Assembly: GCF_014640435.1 (NCBI RefSeq)
Contig: NZ_BMGY01000038.1
Location: forward strand, 1 to 40,533
DNA length: 40,533 nt
Reading direction: 5' to 3'
DNA from: Hymenobacter frigidus
GTDB taxonomy: Bacteria; Bacteroidota; Bacteroidia; Cytophagales; Hymenobacteraceae
In this document: positions 25,094 to 31,866 of the stretch, in pieces
Layout of the letters: the number at the start of each line of letters is the position of its first letter
How positions within the stretch are numbered: the stretch's first letter is position 1
The notes under the pieces: generated by a model
Database searches by the model: none
What the model was told of the DNA's origin: nothing
What the model saw: the letters and a program-made list of their open reading frames with translations, nothing else
Made by a program: the position numbers and the translations under genes

Positions 25094-25807
25094 ATGAATT
25101 TACTCCGCCGCGCCCCTTTGCTGGCCCCGTCGTTTTTGGCCGCCGACCTGGCCAACCTTCAAGCCGAAACCGAGCGCCTGGCAACCAGCGCCGCCGACTG
25201 GTTGCACTTTGACGTGATGGACGGCCGCTTCGTGCCCAATATTTCGTTTGGCTTGCCCGTGCTGCAAGCCGTGGCCCGCTACGCCAAGCAGCCCATCGAC
25301 GTGCATTTGATGATTGAGGAGCCCCAAAACTACCTGTCGGCTTTCCGCGATGCCGGGGCCAGCATCATCACGGTGCATTACGAAGCCTGCCCGCATTTGC
25401 ACCGGGTAGTTCAACAAATCAAGCAGTTGGGTTGCCGGGCCGGTGTGGCCCTGAATCCGCACACTCCGGTGGCGCTGCTCGAAGACATCGCTGCCGACCT
25501 TGATTTGGTGCTCATTATGTCAGTTAACCCCGGTTTCGGAGGGCAGGCATTTATTCCCAATACCCTTAAGAAGGTGGCCATGGTGAAGAGCCTACTGCTC
25601 GATGCCGGCTCTGATGCCCTGATTGAAGTGGATGGCGGGGTAAACATGACCAATGCCGGCCCGTTGGTAGAAGCTGGTGCGGACGTGCTGGTAGCCGGAA
25701 ATTTCGTCTTCAGCGCCCCCGAAGGTCCCGTGGCGGCCCTTGCCAACCTGCGCGACCATCTGGCCGGGCTGGAAATGAATACCGCGGCCGCTGACCGCCG
25801 GCAATAG
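25094..25807 (+). CDS. rpe: Ribulose-phosphate 3-epimerase
   Basis: Rpe interconverts ribulose 5-phosphate and xylulose 5-phosphate in the pentose phosphate pathway. The 237-aa TIM barrel has APSFLAADLANL at 10-21, the metal-binding HFDVMDGRFVPNISFG near 36, DVHLMIEEP, MSVNPGFGGQ near 140 and EVDGGVNMTNA near 180. It is slightly longer than the usual 220 aa because of a hydrophilic C-terminus. ATG 25094 starts the family sequence; upstream open frame contains the promoter. The receptor gene follows after 28 nt. Confidence 0.95.
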   Translation: MNLLRRAPLLAPSFLAADLANLQAETERLATSAADWLHFDVMDGRFVPNISFGLPVLQAVARYAKQPIDVHLMIEEPQNYLSAFRDAGASIITVHYEACPHLHRVVQQIKQLGCRAGVALNPHTPVALLEDIAADLDLVLIMSVNPGFGGQAFIPNTLKKVAMVKSLLLDAGSDALIEVDGGVNMTNAGPLVEAGADVLVAGNFVFSAPEGPVAALANLRDHLAGLEMNTAAADRRQ

Positions 25808-25835
25808 TTTACGCCGCTCGCTCGTTCCTGCCCTC

Positions 25836-28427
25836 GTGAAAAGACTTCCTACGCCGCGTCTGCCGTTCGTGTCCTTGTTGCAGAATAAATCAGGTGTTGG
25901 CCTCGTAACAGCCAGTGGCCTGGGATTGCTACTCTTAATTGGTAGCCCGGCGCTGGCCCAAACAACCAGCCCAACGGAATCACCGAACGCAGTAGTTGTT
26001 ACCGTTGCGGGAAGTTTGCGTGACGCCAACGGGCAGCCGTTGGAACTTGCCGCAGTGGGCATAGAAGGTCGGCCCGGTGGGGCTAATACCACGGCCGAAG
26101 GCACATTTGCATTGCAAGTGCGCGTGCTGGCCGACGGCCAACCCGTGGTGTTAGTGGTGCGTCGCCTCGGTTACCTCACGCTGCGCCAAGCCCTGCGGCT
26201 GCCCGCCGATGCCGCCCGCCCACTGCGCCTGACCATGCGGTTGGACACCAAAGCCCTGGGTGGCGTGCGCGTATTCGGCCGTTCCGACCAGGCCGATACT
26301 CGCGAGCAAGTCAGTATCACGCGCATCGACCCGCGCTCGGCCAAAGAAATTCCGTCGCCGTTTGGCGATTTCAACGCCATTTTGAAGACGCTGCCTGGGG
26401 TTGTTTCCAACAGCGAGCTGAGCAGTACTTACAATGTGCGCGGCGGCAACTACGACGAAAACCTGGTGTACGTCAATGGTTTCGAGATATACCGGCCGTT
26501 TCTCGTTAGCTCGGCGCAGCAGGAAGGCCTGAGCTTCATCAACCCCGACTTGGTGAAGCAGGTGGAATTCAGCAGCGGCGGCTGGCAGCCGAAGTACGGC
26601 GACAAACTGGCCTCGGTGCTGAGCGTGGACTATAAAACGCCGGACAAGTTTGCCGCTTCGCTGACGGGCAGCCTGGTGGGCGGCGCGGCCCACGTCGAGG
26701 CCCGTTCGGCCAACGGCCGGGTGAGCTACCTGGCCGGGGTGCGCTACAAAAATGCCCAGTATGTGCTGAATTCTCTCAAACAGCAGCAGGGCGGCTATAA
26801 CCCCACTTTTTACGATGCGCAGGCCTTTGTCAACATCGGCTTGGGCAAGAAGGAAGACTTGCAGCGCACCACGCTGGGGCTGCTGGGCGTGATTGCCCAC
26901 AACGATTACCGGTTTTCGCCCGAAACCGGGCAGGCTACCTTTTCTACGGGTACCAACCAGTTTACCCGGGTTTTCATCGCGTACCAGGGCCAGGAGCGCA
27001 TGCAGTTTGATACCTACCAAACGGGCCTCAACCTCAAGCACGACTTTTCCTCCAAGCTGCAAATGGAATTGCTGGGCTCAGCGCTGATTTCGCGCGAGTC
27101 GGAGTTCCGGGACGTGGAGGCCGCCTACACGTTCGCCGACATCAACCGCGACCCGACTTCGCCCGATTTCAACCAGGCGGTACGCCAGCGCAATATTGGC
27201 TCGCAGTTCAAGCACTCCCGCAACTTTCTTACGGCTAGCATTTTCACGGCCGAAACCCGCGGCCGCTGGACGCCCGTTGGCAACCACACCGTGCGCTGGG
27301 GAGCCAAAGTGGGCCGCGAAAAAATTACCGACACGCTCGACGAGTACAGCTTTGCTGACTCGGCTGATTTCGTGCCCGATGCCCGCCGCCTGCGGCTGCG
27401 TTCCGATTTGAGTTTGCTCAGCAGCCGCAGCCAGGGCTTCGTGCAGGATACCTGGGCGCTGGATTCGTTGCGCACCGTCACCGTTGGTGCGCGCGCCCAC
27501 TACTGGACCACCAACGGCCAGTTCGTCATCAGTCCGCGGGTGCAGTTCTCGCAAATCAGCCGTCGGCACCCCAATCGTTCGTTTAAGGCGGCGGTGGGCG
27601 TGTATTACCAGCCGCCTTTCTACCGCGAGCTGCGCGACCAGCAAACAGTGAGTCTGGGCGTGCAGCAGGCTACCCTCAACCCCGAGCTGCGGGCTCAGAA
27701 ATCCTATCACTTTATCGTGGGTAAGGAAATCAATTTCCAGCAGTATGGGCGGCCCTTCAAGTTCTCGGCCGAAGCCTACTACAAGTACCTGACCGATGTG
27801 GTACCCTACGACGTGGACAACGTGCGGCTGCGCTACTTTGCCAAAAACAACGCCCGCGCCTACGCCGCCGGCTTCGATGCCCGGGTGAGTGGCGAATTCG
27901 TGAAGGGGGCCGAATCGTGGTTCAGCCTTGGGCTGCTTACCACCCAGGAAAACCTGGACGGCGACTCAACTACTCTGCGCGATGCCAATGGCAAGGCGAC
28001 GGGCCGCCAAGCCAGGGACTACATCCGGCGGCCCCAGGACCAGCGCCTGAACGTGGGGGTTTTCTTCCAGGACCACCTGCCCAACAATCCCTCGGTGCGC
28101 GGCTACGTGAACATCGTTTACGGCACTGGCCTGCCATTCAGTCCGCCCAGCAACCCCGATTTGCGCGGTACTAACGCGCTGGAGCGCAGCTACAAGCGGG
28201 TCGACCTGGGTTTCTCCAAGGTTGTCGGCCTGAAAAATAACAACGCGCCCAAAGCTCACTTCTACAGTTTCGAAAGCCTCTGGCTGGGCCTGGAAATCCT
28301 CAACGTATTCGGAGCCAACAACGTGGCCGGCTACAGCTACCTACAGGACGTGAACGGCGTGACCTACTCGGTGCCCAGCTATCTGTCGCAGCGGTTGGTC
28401 AACCTACGCCTTATTGCTCGTTTCTGA
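25836..28427 (+). CDS. TonB-dependent receptor with CarboxypepD_reg-like domain
   Basis: An 863-aa outer-membrane receptor. A signal peptide reaches about residue 41 (GLGLLLLIGSPALAQ). A carboxypeptidase regulatory-like beta domain spans about 55-135 (VAGSLRDANGQPLELAAVGI, RLGYLTL). The plug starts near 160 (ITRIDPRSAKEIPSPFGDF, LPGVVSNSELSSTYNVRGGNYDENLVYVNGFE), then the barrel runs to the final RLIARF. The substrate is unknown; there is no SusD partner, so polysaccharide uptake is not indicated. The start is a GTG at 25836, 28 nt after rpe. A diverged second copy of its last 24 codons lies at 29091-29163, beyond the gene at 28436. Confidence 0.92.
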   Translation: MKRLPTPRLPFVSLLQNKSGVGLVTASGLGLLLLIGSPALAQTTSPTESPNAVVVTVAGSLRDANGQPLELAAVGIEGRPGGANTTAEGTFALQVRVLADGQPVVLVVRRLGYLTLRQALRLPADAARPLRLTMRLDTKALGGVRVFGRSDQADTREQVSITRIDPRSAKEIPSPFGDFNAILKTLPGVVSNSELSSTYNVRGGNYDENLVYVNGFEIYRPFLVSSAQQEGLSFINPDLVKQVEFSSGGWQPKYGDKLASVLSVDYKTPDKFAASLTGSLVGGAAHVEARSANGRVSYLAGVRYKNAQYVLNSLKQQQGGYNPTFYDAQAFVNIGLGKKEDLQRTTLGLLGVIAHNDYRFSPETGQATFSTGTNQFTRVFIAYQGQERMQFDTYQTGLNLKHDFSSKLQMELLGSALISRESEFRDVEAAYTFADINRDPTSPDFNQAVRQRNIGSQFKHSRNFLTASIFTAETRGRWTPVGNHTVRWGAKVGREKITDTLDEYSFADSADFVPDARRLRLRSDLSLLSSRSQGFVQDTWALDSLRTVTVGARAHYWTTNGQFVISPRVQFSQISRRHPNRSFKAAVGVYYQPPFYRELRDQQTVSLGVQQATLNPELRAQKSYHFIVGKEINFQQYGRPFKFSAEAYYKYLTDVVPYDVDNVRLRYFAKNNARAYAAGFDARVSGEFVKGAESWFSLGLLTTQENLDGDSTTLRDANGKATGRQARDYIRRPQDQRLNVGVFFQDHLPNNPSVRGYVNIVYGTGLPFSPPSNPDLRGTNALERSYKRVDLGFSKVVGLKNNNAPKAHFYSFESLWLGLEILNVFGANNVAGYSYLQDVNGVTYSVPSYLSQRLVNLRLIARF
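28355..28427 (+). repeat. Direct repeat copy 1: TonB receptor 3' end
   Basis: The last 73 bases of the receptor gene match 29091-29163 at 66 positions. The seven differences fall in five sense codons, all synonymous (three Leu, one Arg, one Phe), and in the stop (TGA versus TAG). The gene at 28436-29008 lies between the copies. Confidence 0.9.
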
Positions 28428-28435
28428 TGCTGTAA

Positions 28436-29008
28436 TTAGTGTTGTACTTCGTTTTTGGGATACGCTTTGATGATGAAGTTGCGCTTGTCACTCCACGAGC
28501 GAATAATGCTGAAATACAGCGTGTCGTTGCCGATGCTATCAGGAAATGTGACGTTTGCAAACTGTCCATAAGCCAGGCGATTTGGCAGAGGGTCATATTC
28601 CGATGCGGCCAAGTCTAATCCATGCCCTTCACGACCCGGCACCAACATGGCCGCTCCGGCCGAATCGGGGTCGGGCGCTACGCGCTGGCCTTGGTAGTTT
28701 AGCACGAAGCGCGGTTCGCCCAGCTTAGTTATTTTTCGAAAAAAAATGAAGTCGTGGGCAGTACGCGTTTTTTCTTCCACCCAGCAATCGGTGAAAGCCG
28801 CCGTGTAATTTTGAAAGCGTAACCGGCGTGGCACCACGGTGTATTCTTTCAGTAAAATGCCCTGTTTGCGCGCCTCGGCCGATGAAGCGGAGTTCCACAT
28901 GCCAGAGTAGCTGTCGCGCACGCTTACATCCAGGTACAAGTAGCCTAGCAAAAGCAAGACGCTCAGTGGCAGTAGTCCCACCAGCCAGCCAGAACGATTT
29001 AATTTCAT
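28436..29008 (-). CDS. Membrane-anchored protein of unknown function, paralogue A
   Basis: A 190-aa protein with one N-terminal hydrophobic helix (WLVGLLPLSVLLLLGYLYL, residues 8-26), then an extracytoplasmic domain. It shares a core with the protein at 30152-30772: SAEARKQGILL against PAEARAAGVFI, a spaced VVPR/VEPR, and YTAAFTDCWVEE against YTVAFEDCWVEQ. The single conserved Cys sits in DCWVE. I do not recognise the family. It is convergent with the TonB receptor, 8 nt apart, and lies between the receptor and a second copy of the receptor 3' end. Confidence 0.75.
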   Translation of the reverse strand: MKLNRSGWLVGLLPLSVLLLLGYLYLDVSVRDSYSGMWNSASSAEARKQGILLKEYTVVPRRLRFQNYTAAFTDCWVEEKTRTAHDFIFFRKITKLGEPRFVLNYQGQRVAPDPDSAGAAMLVPGREGHGLDLAASEYDPLPNRLAYGQFANVTFPDSIGNDTLYFSIIRSWSDKRNFIIKAYPKNEVQH

Positions 29009-29024
29009 TTAGTTGTCTTTAATC

Positions 29025-29056
29025 AACTCCAACAACTTTGCAAAGTTGTTGGAGTT
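29025..29056. repeat. Perfect 32-bp palindrome
   Basis: AACTCCAACAACTTTG (29025-29040) is followed at once by its exact reverse complement to 29056. It lies 16 nt upstream of paralogue A's ATG. A GTTGTTGGAGTT palindrome of this kind could be a dispersed repeat, a cruciform-forming site or an operator. Confidence 0.8.
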
Positions 29057-29067
29057 AGGTGAGTGAT

Positions 29068-29163
29068 TACTTGAAGCAGCAGAACCTGACCGGCGTGACC
29101 TACTCGGTGCCCAGCTATTTGTCGCAGCGGTTGGTCAACCTGCGCCTGATTGCTCGGTTTTAG
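29068..29163 (+). pseudogene. Orphan 3' end of a TonB-receptor gene
   Basis: This segment encodes YLKQQNLTGVTYSVPSYL and onward to RLIARF plus TAG, the C-terminus of a TonB-dependent receptor, with no upstream gene. The last 24 codons match the receptor ending at 28427 with only synonymous changes. The preceding residues (LKQQNLT against LQDVN) differ in sequence and length. It therefore derives from a related functional gene or allele, not from decay of a fresh duplicate. The upstream part has been lost or replaced by the paralogue A segment. Confidence 0.85.
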
Positions 29164-29167
29164 CACC

Positions 29168-29239
29168 GTAGCGCGGACTTACGGTCCGCGCCTGAGTAAA
29201 TACCGTCCGTCTCAAGCGCGGACCTTTAGTCCGTGCTAC
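29168..29239. repeat. Inverted repeat of the GCGCGGACTTTAGTCCGCGC type
   Basis: Arms at 29168-29191 and 29216-29239 match inversely at about 21 of 24 positions, and each arm is itself palindromic around GCGGAC/GTCCGC. The right arm contains the stop codon of the desaturase gene (29236-29238) and may act as its terminator. Confidence 0.65.
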
Positions 29240-29955
29240 TCCTTGTGCACGTCCTTGAAGCGCAGCATATCGAGTAGCCGCTCCTCCTTGGGTGGGTCGA
29301 AGCCGCAGGAAGTGGTGAACTTTTCGGGGTTGTGGTAAGTGCCGAACAGCATATCCCACCACACGATATCGCCGTAGTTGTTGGCGTGTTTTTCGTACTC
29401 GTGGTGAATGCGGTGCATTTCGGGCCGCTGAAAAATATAGCCTATCCAGCGCGGCGTTCGCACGTTAGTGTGGTAGAAAAACTCACCCAACGCCGTGCAT
29501 AGCGTGTAAATAGCTCCTGCCTCGGCACTAAGCCCCAGCAGCGTGTAGATGAGCAGTCCGCCGATGATGGAATTGACCGTCATCTCCACCGGGTGCTTGT
29601 AGAAGGAGGTGATGACTTCGATGCGCTGCGGGCTGTGGTGAATCTGGTGGAAGTGCAGCCACAAAAAATCGACGGTGTGGCGCCAGCGGTGCCACCAGTA
29701 AAACACGAACGTGGCCACGAAATAGGCCAGCAGGCCCCCGGCCCAGGCCGGCACGTGCTGCGACAGGTGAAACAGCGAGTAGGCCGACAGCCACTTTTCC
29801 CAGCTCAGGCCCGCCACGATGACGACCAGCAGCTGCAAGAAATTAACGGCCAGCACCCGAATGGTCCAGGTGGGCACGGCGGGCAGCTTCCAGCCCGGAA
29901 TAAGGCGTTCGAGCAAAAAACAGCCGGCGAACACGGCAAAAATGACGAGGAGCAT
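29236..29955 (-). CDS. Sterol desaturase/fatty acid hydroxylase family protein
   Basis: A 239-aa integral membrane di-iron enzyme. The three histidine clusters are HRWRH at 89-93, HQIHH at 103-107 and HRIHH at 181-185, within four or so hydrophobic segments (LLVIFAVFAGCFLL, VLAVNFLQLLVVIVAGL, GLLAYFVATFVFYWW, GGLLIYTLLGLSAEAG). The family hydroxylates or desaturates lipids such as fatty acids, sterols and carotenoids; the substrate here cannot be told. Its promoter region (29956-30051) includes the TGACAATTGTCA palindrome next to an orphan Crp/Fnr tail, suggesting it once sat directly downstream of a Crp/Fnr gene and may be its target. Confidence 0.88.
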   Translation of the reverse strand: MLLVIFAVFAGCFLLERLIPGWKLPAVPTWTIRVLAVNFLQLLVVIVAGLSWEKWLSAYSLFHLSQHVPAWAGGLLAYFVATFVFYWWHRWRHTVDFLWLHFHQIHHSPQRIEVITSFYKHPVEMTVNSIIGGLLIYTLLGLSAEAGAIYTLCTALGEFFYHTNVRTPRWIGYIFQRPEMHRIHHEYEKHANNYGDIVWWDMLFGTYHNPEKFTTSCGFDPPKEERLLDMLRFKDVHKE

Positions 29956-30017
29956 AGCAAGGGGTTTTGAGGGTGATTGGATGCCTCAAAATTCCGGCGC
30001 AGGTCCCCGCTATTTCC

Positions 30018-30029
30018 TGACAATTGTCA
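30018..30029. promoter_or_regulatory. Palindromic candidate operator, desaturase side
   Basis: TGACAATTGTCA is a perfect 12-bp palindrome about 62 nt upstream of the desaturase ATG. A near copy, TGACAATTATCA (30833-30844), is about 60 nt upstream of paralogue B. Crp/Fnr-type dimers bind short dyads, so the neighbouring regulator is the natural candidate; binding is inferred. Confidence 0.4.
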
Positions 30030-30051
30030 TTTTCGCCCCGCCGCCTTGGCC

Positions 30052-30129
30052 TCATGCCAGCCGGTTGCGCAGGCGGCTCAGCGTTTCCGGGGCCATGCCT
30101 AGATGCGAGGCAATGTGCTGCACTGCCAT
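30052..30129 (-). pseudogene. Orphan 3' end of a Crp/Fnr regulator gene
   Basis: Read on the minus strand, this encodes MAVQHIASHLGMAPETLS and then RLRNRLA plus TGA. It matches the last codons of the regulator at 30867-31433. Across 22 shared residues (AVQHIASHLG to LRNR) the five base differences are all synonymous; only the final two residues (LA against QT) and the stop differ. The apparent ATG replaces a GTG valine codon in the intact gene and is preceded by unrelated sequence with an in-frame TAA. It is the helix-turn-helix tail of a once-functional regulator, cut from its body. Confidence 0.85.
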
Positions 30130-30151
30130 TTATTCTCCGGCCAGGTGAGCG

Positions 30152-30772
30152 CTACTTGGCTTGGCCGGCTGGGTGTGTTCTGCTCTTGGCGGGATAGGCA
30201 ATGAAGCAGACTTGCGGAGCTTTTTTCAGGCCATAGTCCAACGTCAATGCAAGGGGAAGTTCTACGTTGAGGCGGCCATCCGGCAGCATGTCGGCGTACA
30301 CACTGAGGTACTGCTGGGGTTGCTGACCTAAATAGATGCCGCCGCCGCCTTGCTCACAGGTCAGGATGGGCGAATCGTCGGCATCCGCGATGGGTTGATT
30401 GTTGAGGGTAGCTCGAAGATTCAGATTGACCAGGGCTCTGGCTTGTTTAGTTACCACGCGCCGCGAATACCACGACTCGCGGCGGCTTTCGCGCAGCTGC
30501 TCAACCCAGCAGTCTTCAAACGCAACCGTGTACGGTCCGTACTGAACCACGCGTGGCTCGACGATAACCGTGTCGATAAATACTCCAGCGGCCCGCGCCT
30601 CGGCTGGCGAATTGCAGTAGATGGTGTGGTCACTCATGTAATTGTCAGACATGACTGCCGCCGCGGAAATTCCTCCCCCCACCACATTGAAAAGGATTAA
30701 TATCATAAAAAACCCTACTGGCAAGGCCAGGTAAAACGGTATACTGACCGGAGCGACTGGTTTGGTTGACAT
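30152..30772 (-). CDS. Membrane-anchored protein of unknown function, paralogue B
   Basis: A 206-aa protein with an N-terminal membrane helix (PFYLALPVGFFMILILFNVV, residues about 12-31) and an extracytoplasmic domain related to the protein at 28436-29008 through NSPAEARAAGVFI and YTVAFEDCWVEQ. It has extra cysteines (YCNSP, LTCEQGGGG, QVCFIAYP), so disulfides are possible. The function is unknown. The ATG at 30772 directly precedes the helix; 22 further upstream codons are open but hydrophilic. It lies downstream of the Crp/Fnr gene on the same strand and is followed by a duplicate Crp/Fnr tail. Confidence 0.75.
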   Translation of the reverse strand: MSTKPVAPVSIPFYLALPVGFFMILILFNVVGGGISAAAVMSDNYMSDHTIYCNSPAEARAAGVFIDTVIVEPRVVQYGPYTVAFEDCWVEQLRESRRESWYSRRVVTKQARALVNLNLRATLNNQPIADADDSPILTCEQGGGGIYLGQQPQQYLSVYADMLPDGRLNVELPLALTLDYGLKKAPQVCFIAYPAKSRTHPAGQAK

Positions 30773-30832
30773 GTGGCAAAAGGCTTTGATGAAAGAATGT
30801 TCAAAGCTCTTATTTTGTGATGGTCGCATTTC

Positions 30833-30844
30833 TGACAATTATCA
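30833..30844. promoter_or_regulatory. Candidate operator, paralogue B side
   Basis: TGACAATTATCA, one base off the perfect palindrome at 30018-30029, lies between the Crp/Fnr stop and paralogue B. It is part of the duplicated segment, so the insertion placed a copy of the same potential control site before both downstream genes. Confidence 0.35.
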
Positions 30845-30866
30845 TTTTCGCCCCGCCGCCTCGGCC

Positions 30867-31433
30867 CTATGTCTGCCGGTTGCGCAGCCGGCTCAACGTT
30901 TCCGGGGCCATGCCCAGATGCGAGGCGATGTGCTGCACCGCCACCCGCTGAAACACCGTGGGAAAGCTTTGCAGCAGCAGCTCGTAACGCTCCATTGCCG
31001 TGCGCGAGCGCAGGTGCTGGGCCCGCTGCTCGCTGAGCACGTAGTACTTCTCCATCAGGAGCCGGCCGGTGAGGTTGAACTCGGGGAAGTCGCGGTACAG
31101 TGCCTGAAGCTGTTCGTAGGAGATGGAAAGCACCACGGTGGGCTCCAGCAGCTCCAGGTATTCGGCCGAAGGCTGCTGGGTAAGAAAGCTCACGATGGAA
31201 ATCACGAAGTCGCCGGCTTGCATAAACCACGACGAAACCTCGCGGCCGTGCAGCAGCGTGTAGCCCCGCACCAGGCCGGTTTCGAGGAAATATACCCGCC
31301 GCGCCACTTGGCCCGGCCGGAGCAGCAGGTGCTGGGCGGGTAAATTTTCGTGCACGGTGACCTCCGTAATGGCTTGCGCCAAAGCAGGACTAATGGGCTG
31401 AATGCGACGAAGAAAATCAATGAATGAAGTCAT
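30867..31433 (-). CDS. Crp/Fnr-family transcriptional regulator
   Basis: A 188-aa regulator with an N-terminal cyclic-nucleotide-binding-type beta-roll (about 25-115: LLLRPGQVARRVYFLETGLVRGY, SWFMQAGDFVISIVSFLTQQPS), a dimerisation helix and a C-terminal winged helix (VAVQHIASHLGMAPETLSRLRN). No cysteine cluster is present, so an Fnr-type iron-sulfur sensor is unlikely. The effector is unknown; Bacteroidota have many such proteins with degenerate cNMP pockets. A dyad 20 nt upstream may mediate autoregulation. The 3' end is duplicated at 30013-30129. Confidence 0.9.
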   Translation of the reverse strand: MTSFIDFLRRIQPISPALAQAITEVTVHENLPAQHLLLRPGQVARRVYFLETGLVRGYTLLHGREVSSWFMQAGDFVISIVSFLTQQPSAEYLELLEPTVVLSISYEQLQALYRDFPEFNLTGRLLMEKYYVLSEQRAQHLRSRTAMERYELLLQSFPTVFQRVAVQHIASHLGMAPETLSRLRNRQT

Positions 31434-31451
31434 TTGCTGCGGATTTTAGGG

Positions 31452-31466
31452 CAAGTACGCTACTTG
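31452..31466. promoter_or_regulatory. Dyad upstream of the Crp/Fnr gene
   Basis: CAAGTA-CGC-TACTTG is a perfect 6-bp dyad with a 3-nt centre, ending 18 nt before the regulator ATG on the minus strand. It may be an autoregulatory operator. It differs from the TGACAATTGTCA motif. Confidence 0.35.
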
Positions 31467-31551
31467 ATTGCGAAGCTGCTTTTGGTTGTCCCCAAACCTT
31501 TCGCCTCCGTTACGGGTATTGACGGCGCAACAAAATCGGCCCGGCTGGTGC

Positions 31552-31580
31552 TTGCCGTTTGCGTTTCCGTTTTACCTTTG
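31552..31580 (+). promoter_or_regulatory. hisL: Histidine operon promoter
   Basis: TTG (31552-31554), 18 nt, then TACCTTTG (31573-31580), an exact TAnnTTTG match. The -7 box ends 6 nt before the leader-peptide ATG at 31587, so the leader peptide mRNA is nearly leaderless. Confidence 0.7.
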
Positions 31581-31586
31581 TGCCCG

Positions 31587-31709
31587 ATGACCACCTTATC
31601 CGCCGTTGTTTGTGCTGTTGCCGCCGCCCCGCTCACGGGCCGTCGGGCAGTTGCGGGCGTGCATCATCACCACCATCTGTGGGAGGCCGGGCCGTACGCC
31701 GGGTGCTAG
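31587..31709 (+). CDS. hisL: Histidine operon leader peptide
   Basis: A 40-codon frame with five consecutive histidine codons (CAT CAT CAC CAC CAT, 31662-31676), then LWEAGPYAGC and a TAG. It lies just after the operon promoter and 157 nt before hisG. In enterobacteria a ribosome stalling on such a His run senses charged tRNA-His and controls transcription of the operon. The position, length and His run make that role very likely here. The peptide has no other recognisable feature and is probably degraded. Confidence 0.88.
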   Translation: MTTLSAVVCAVAAAPLTGRRAVAGVHHHHHLWEAGPYAGC

Positions 31710-31866
31710 CTTAGCACCGGCTGCCCGTGTCTCCACCGCCGCGTTCCGGGGTACACTTGCGCCGGGCTATTCTCTTTCAATTTCCGGGAAATTTCATTGC
31801 TGGCCCTGGGGTCGGCGCTGCAGTTGTTCGCACCCGTGTGAGCGGCTTCCATTCGTAACTTATTTC
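31634..31866 (+). promoter_or_regulatory. Histidine operon attenuator region
   Basis: Competing pairings exist around the His codons. CACGGGC (31634-31640) or CGGGCAG (31644-31650), both before the His run, can pair with CTGCCCGTG (31721-31729). Alternatively GCCGGGTGCT (31698-31707) pairs with AGCACCGGC (31713-31721), a hairpin over the leader stop codon that shares base 31721 with the first option. This is the geometry expected of a switch. No hairpin with a clear T-run was found before hisG, so where or how termination happens is unresolved. Confidence 0.6.

Larger units (their letters stand above)
30013..30129 (-). repeat. Direct repeat copy: Crp/Fnr 3' end plus downstream leader
   Basis: This segment matches 30829-30944 over about 116 bases, including some 24 codons of the regulator gene and about 40 bases past its stop. 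The gene at 30152-30772 lies between the copies. The copies diverge in both coding and non-coding parts, with a one-base indel. Confidence 0.88.

Noticed and set aside
28428..28435. Read-through fusion between receptor and paralogue A
   Set aside because: The genes are on opposite strands and both stops are intact.
31662..31676. Run of five His codons as a His-tag or vector artefact
   Set aside because: It is inside a short frame directly between a promoter and hisG and is flanked by normal chromosomal sequence.
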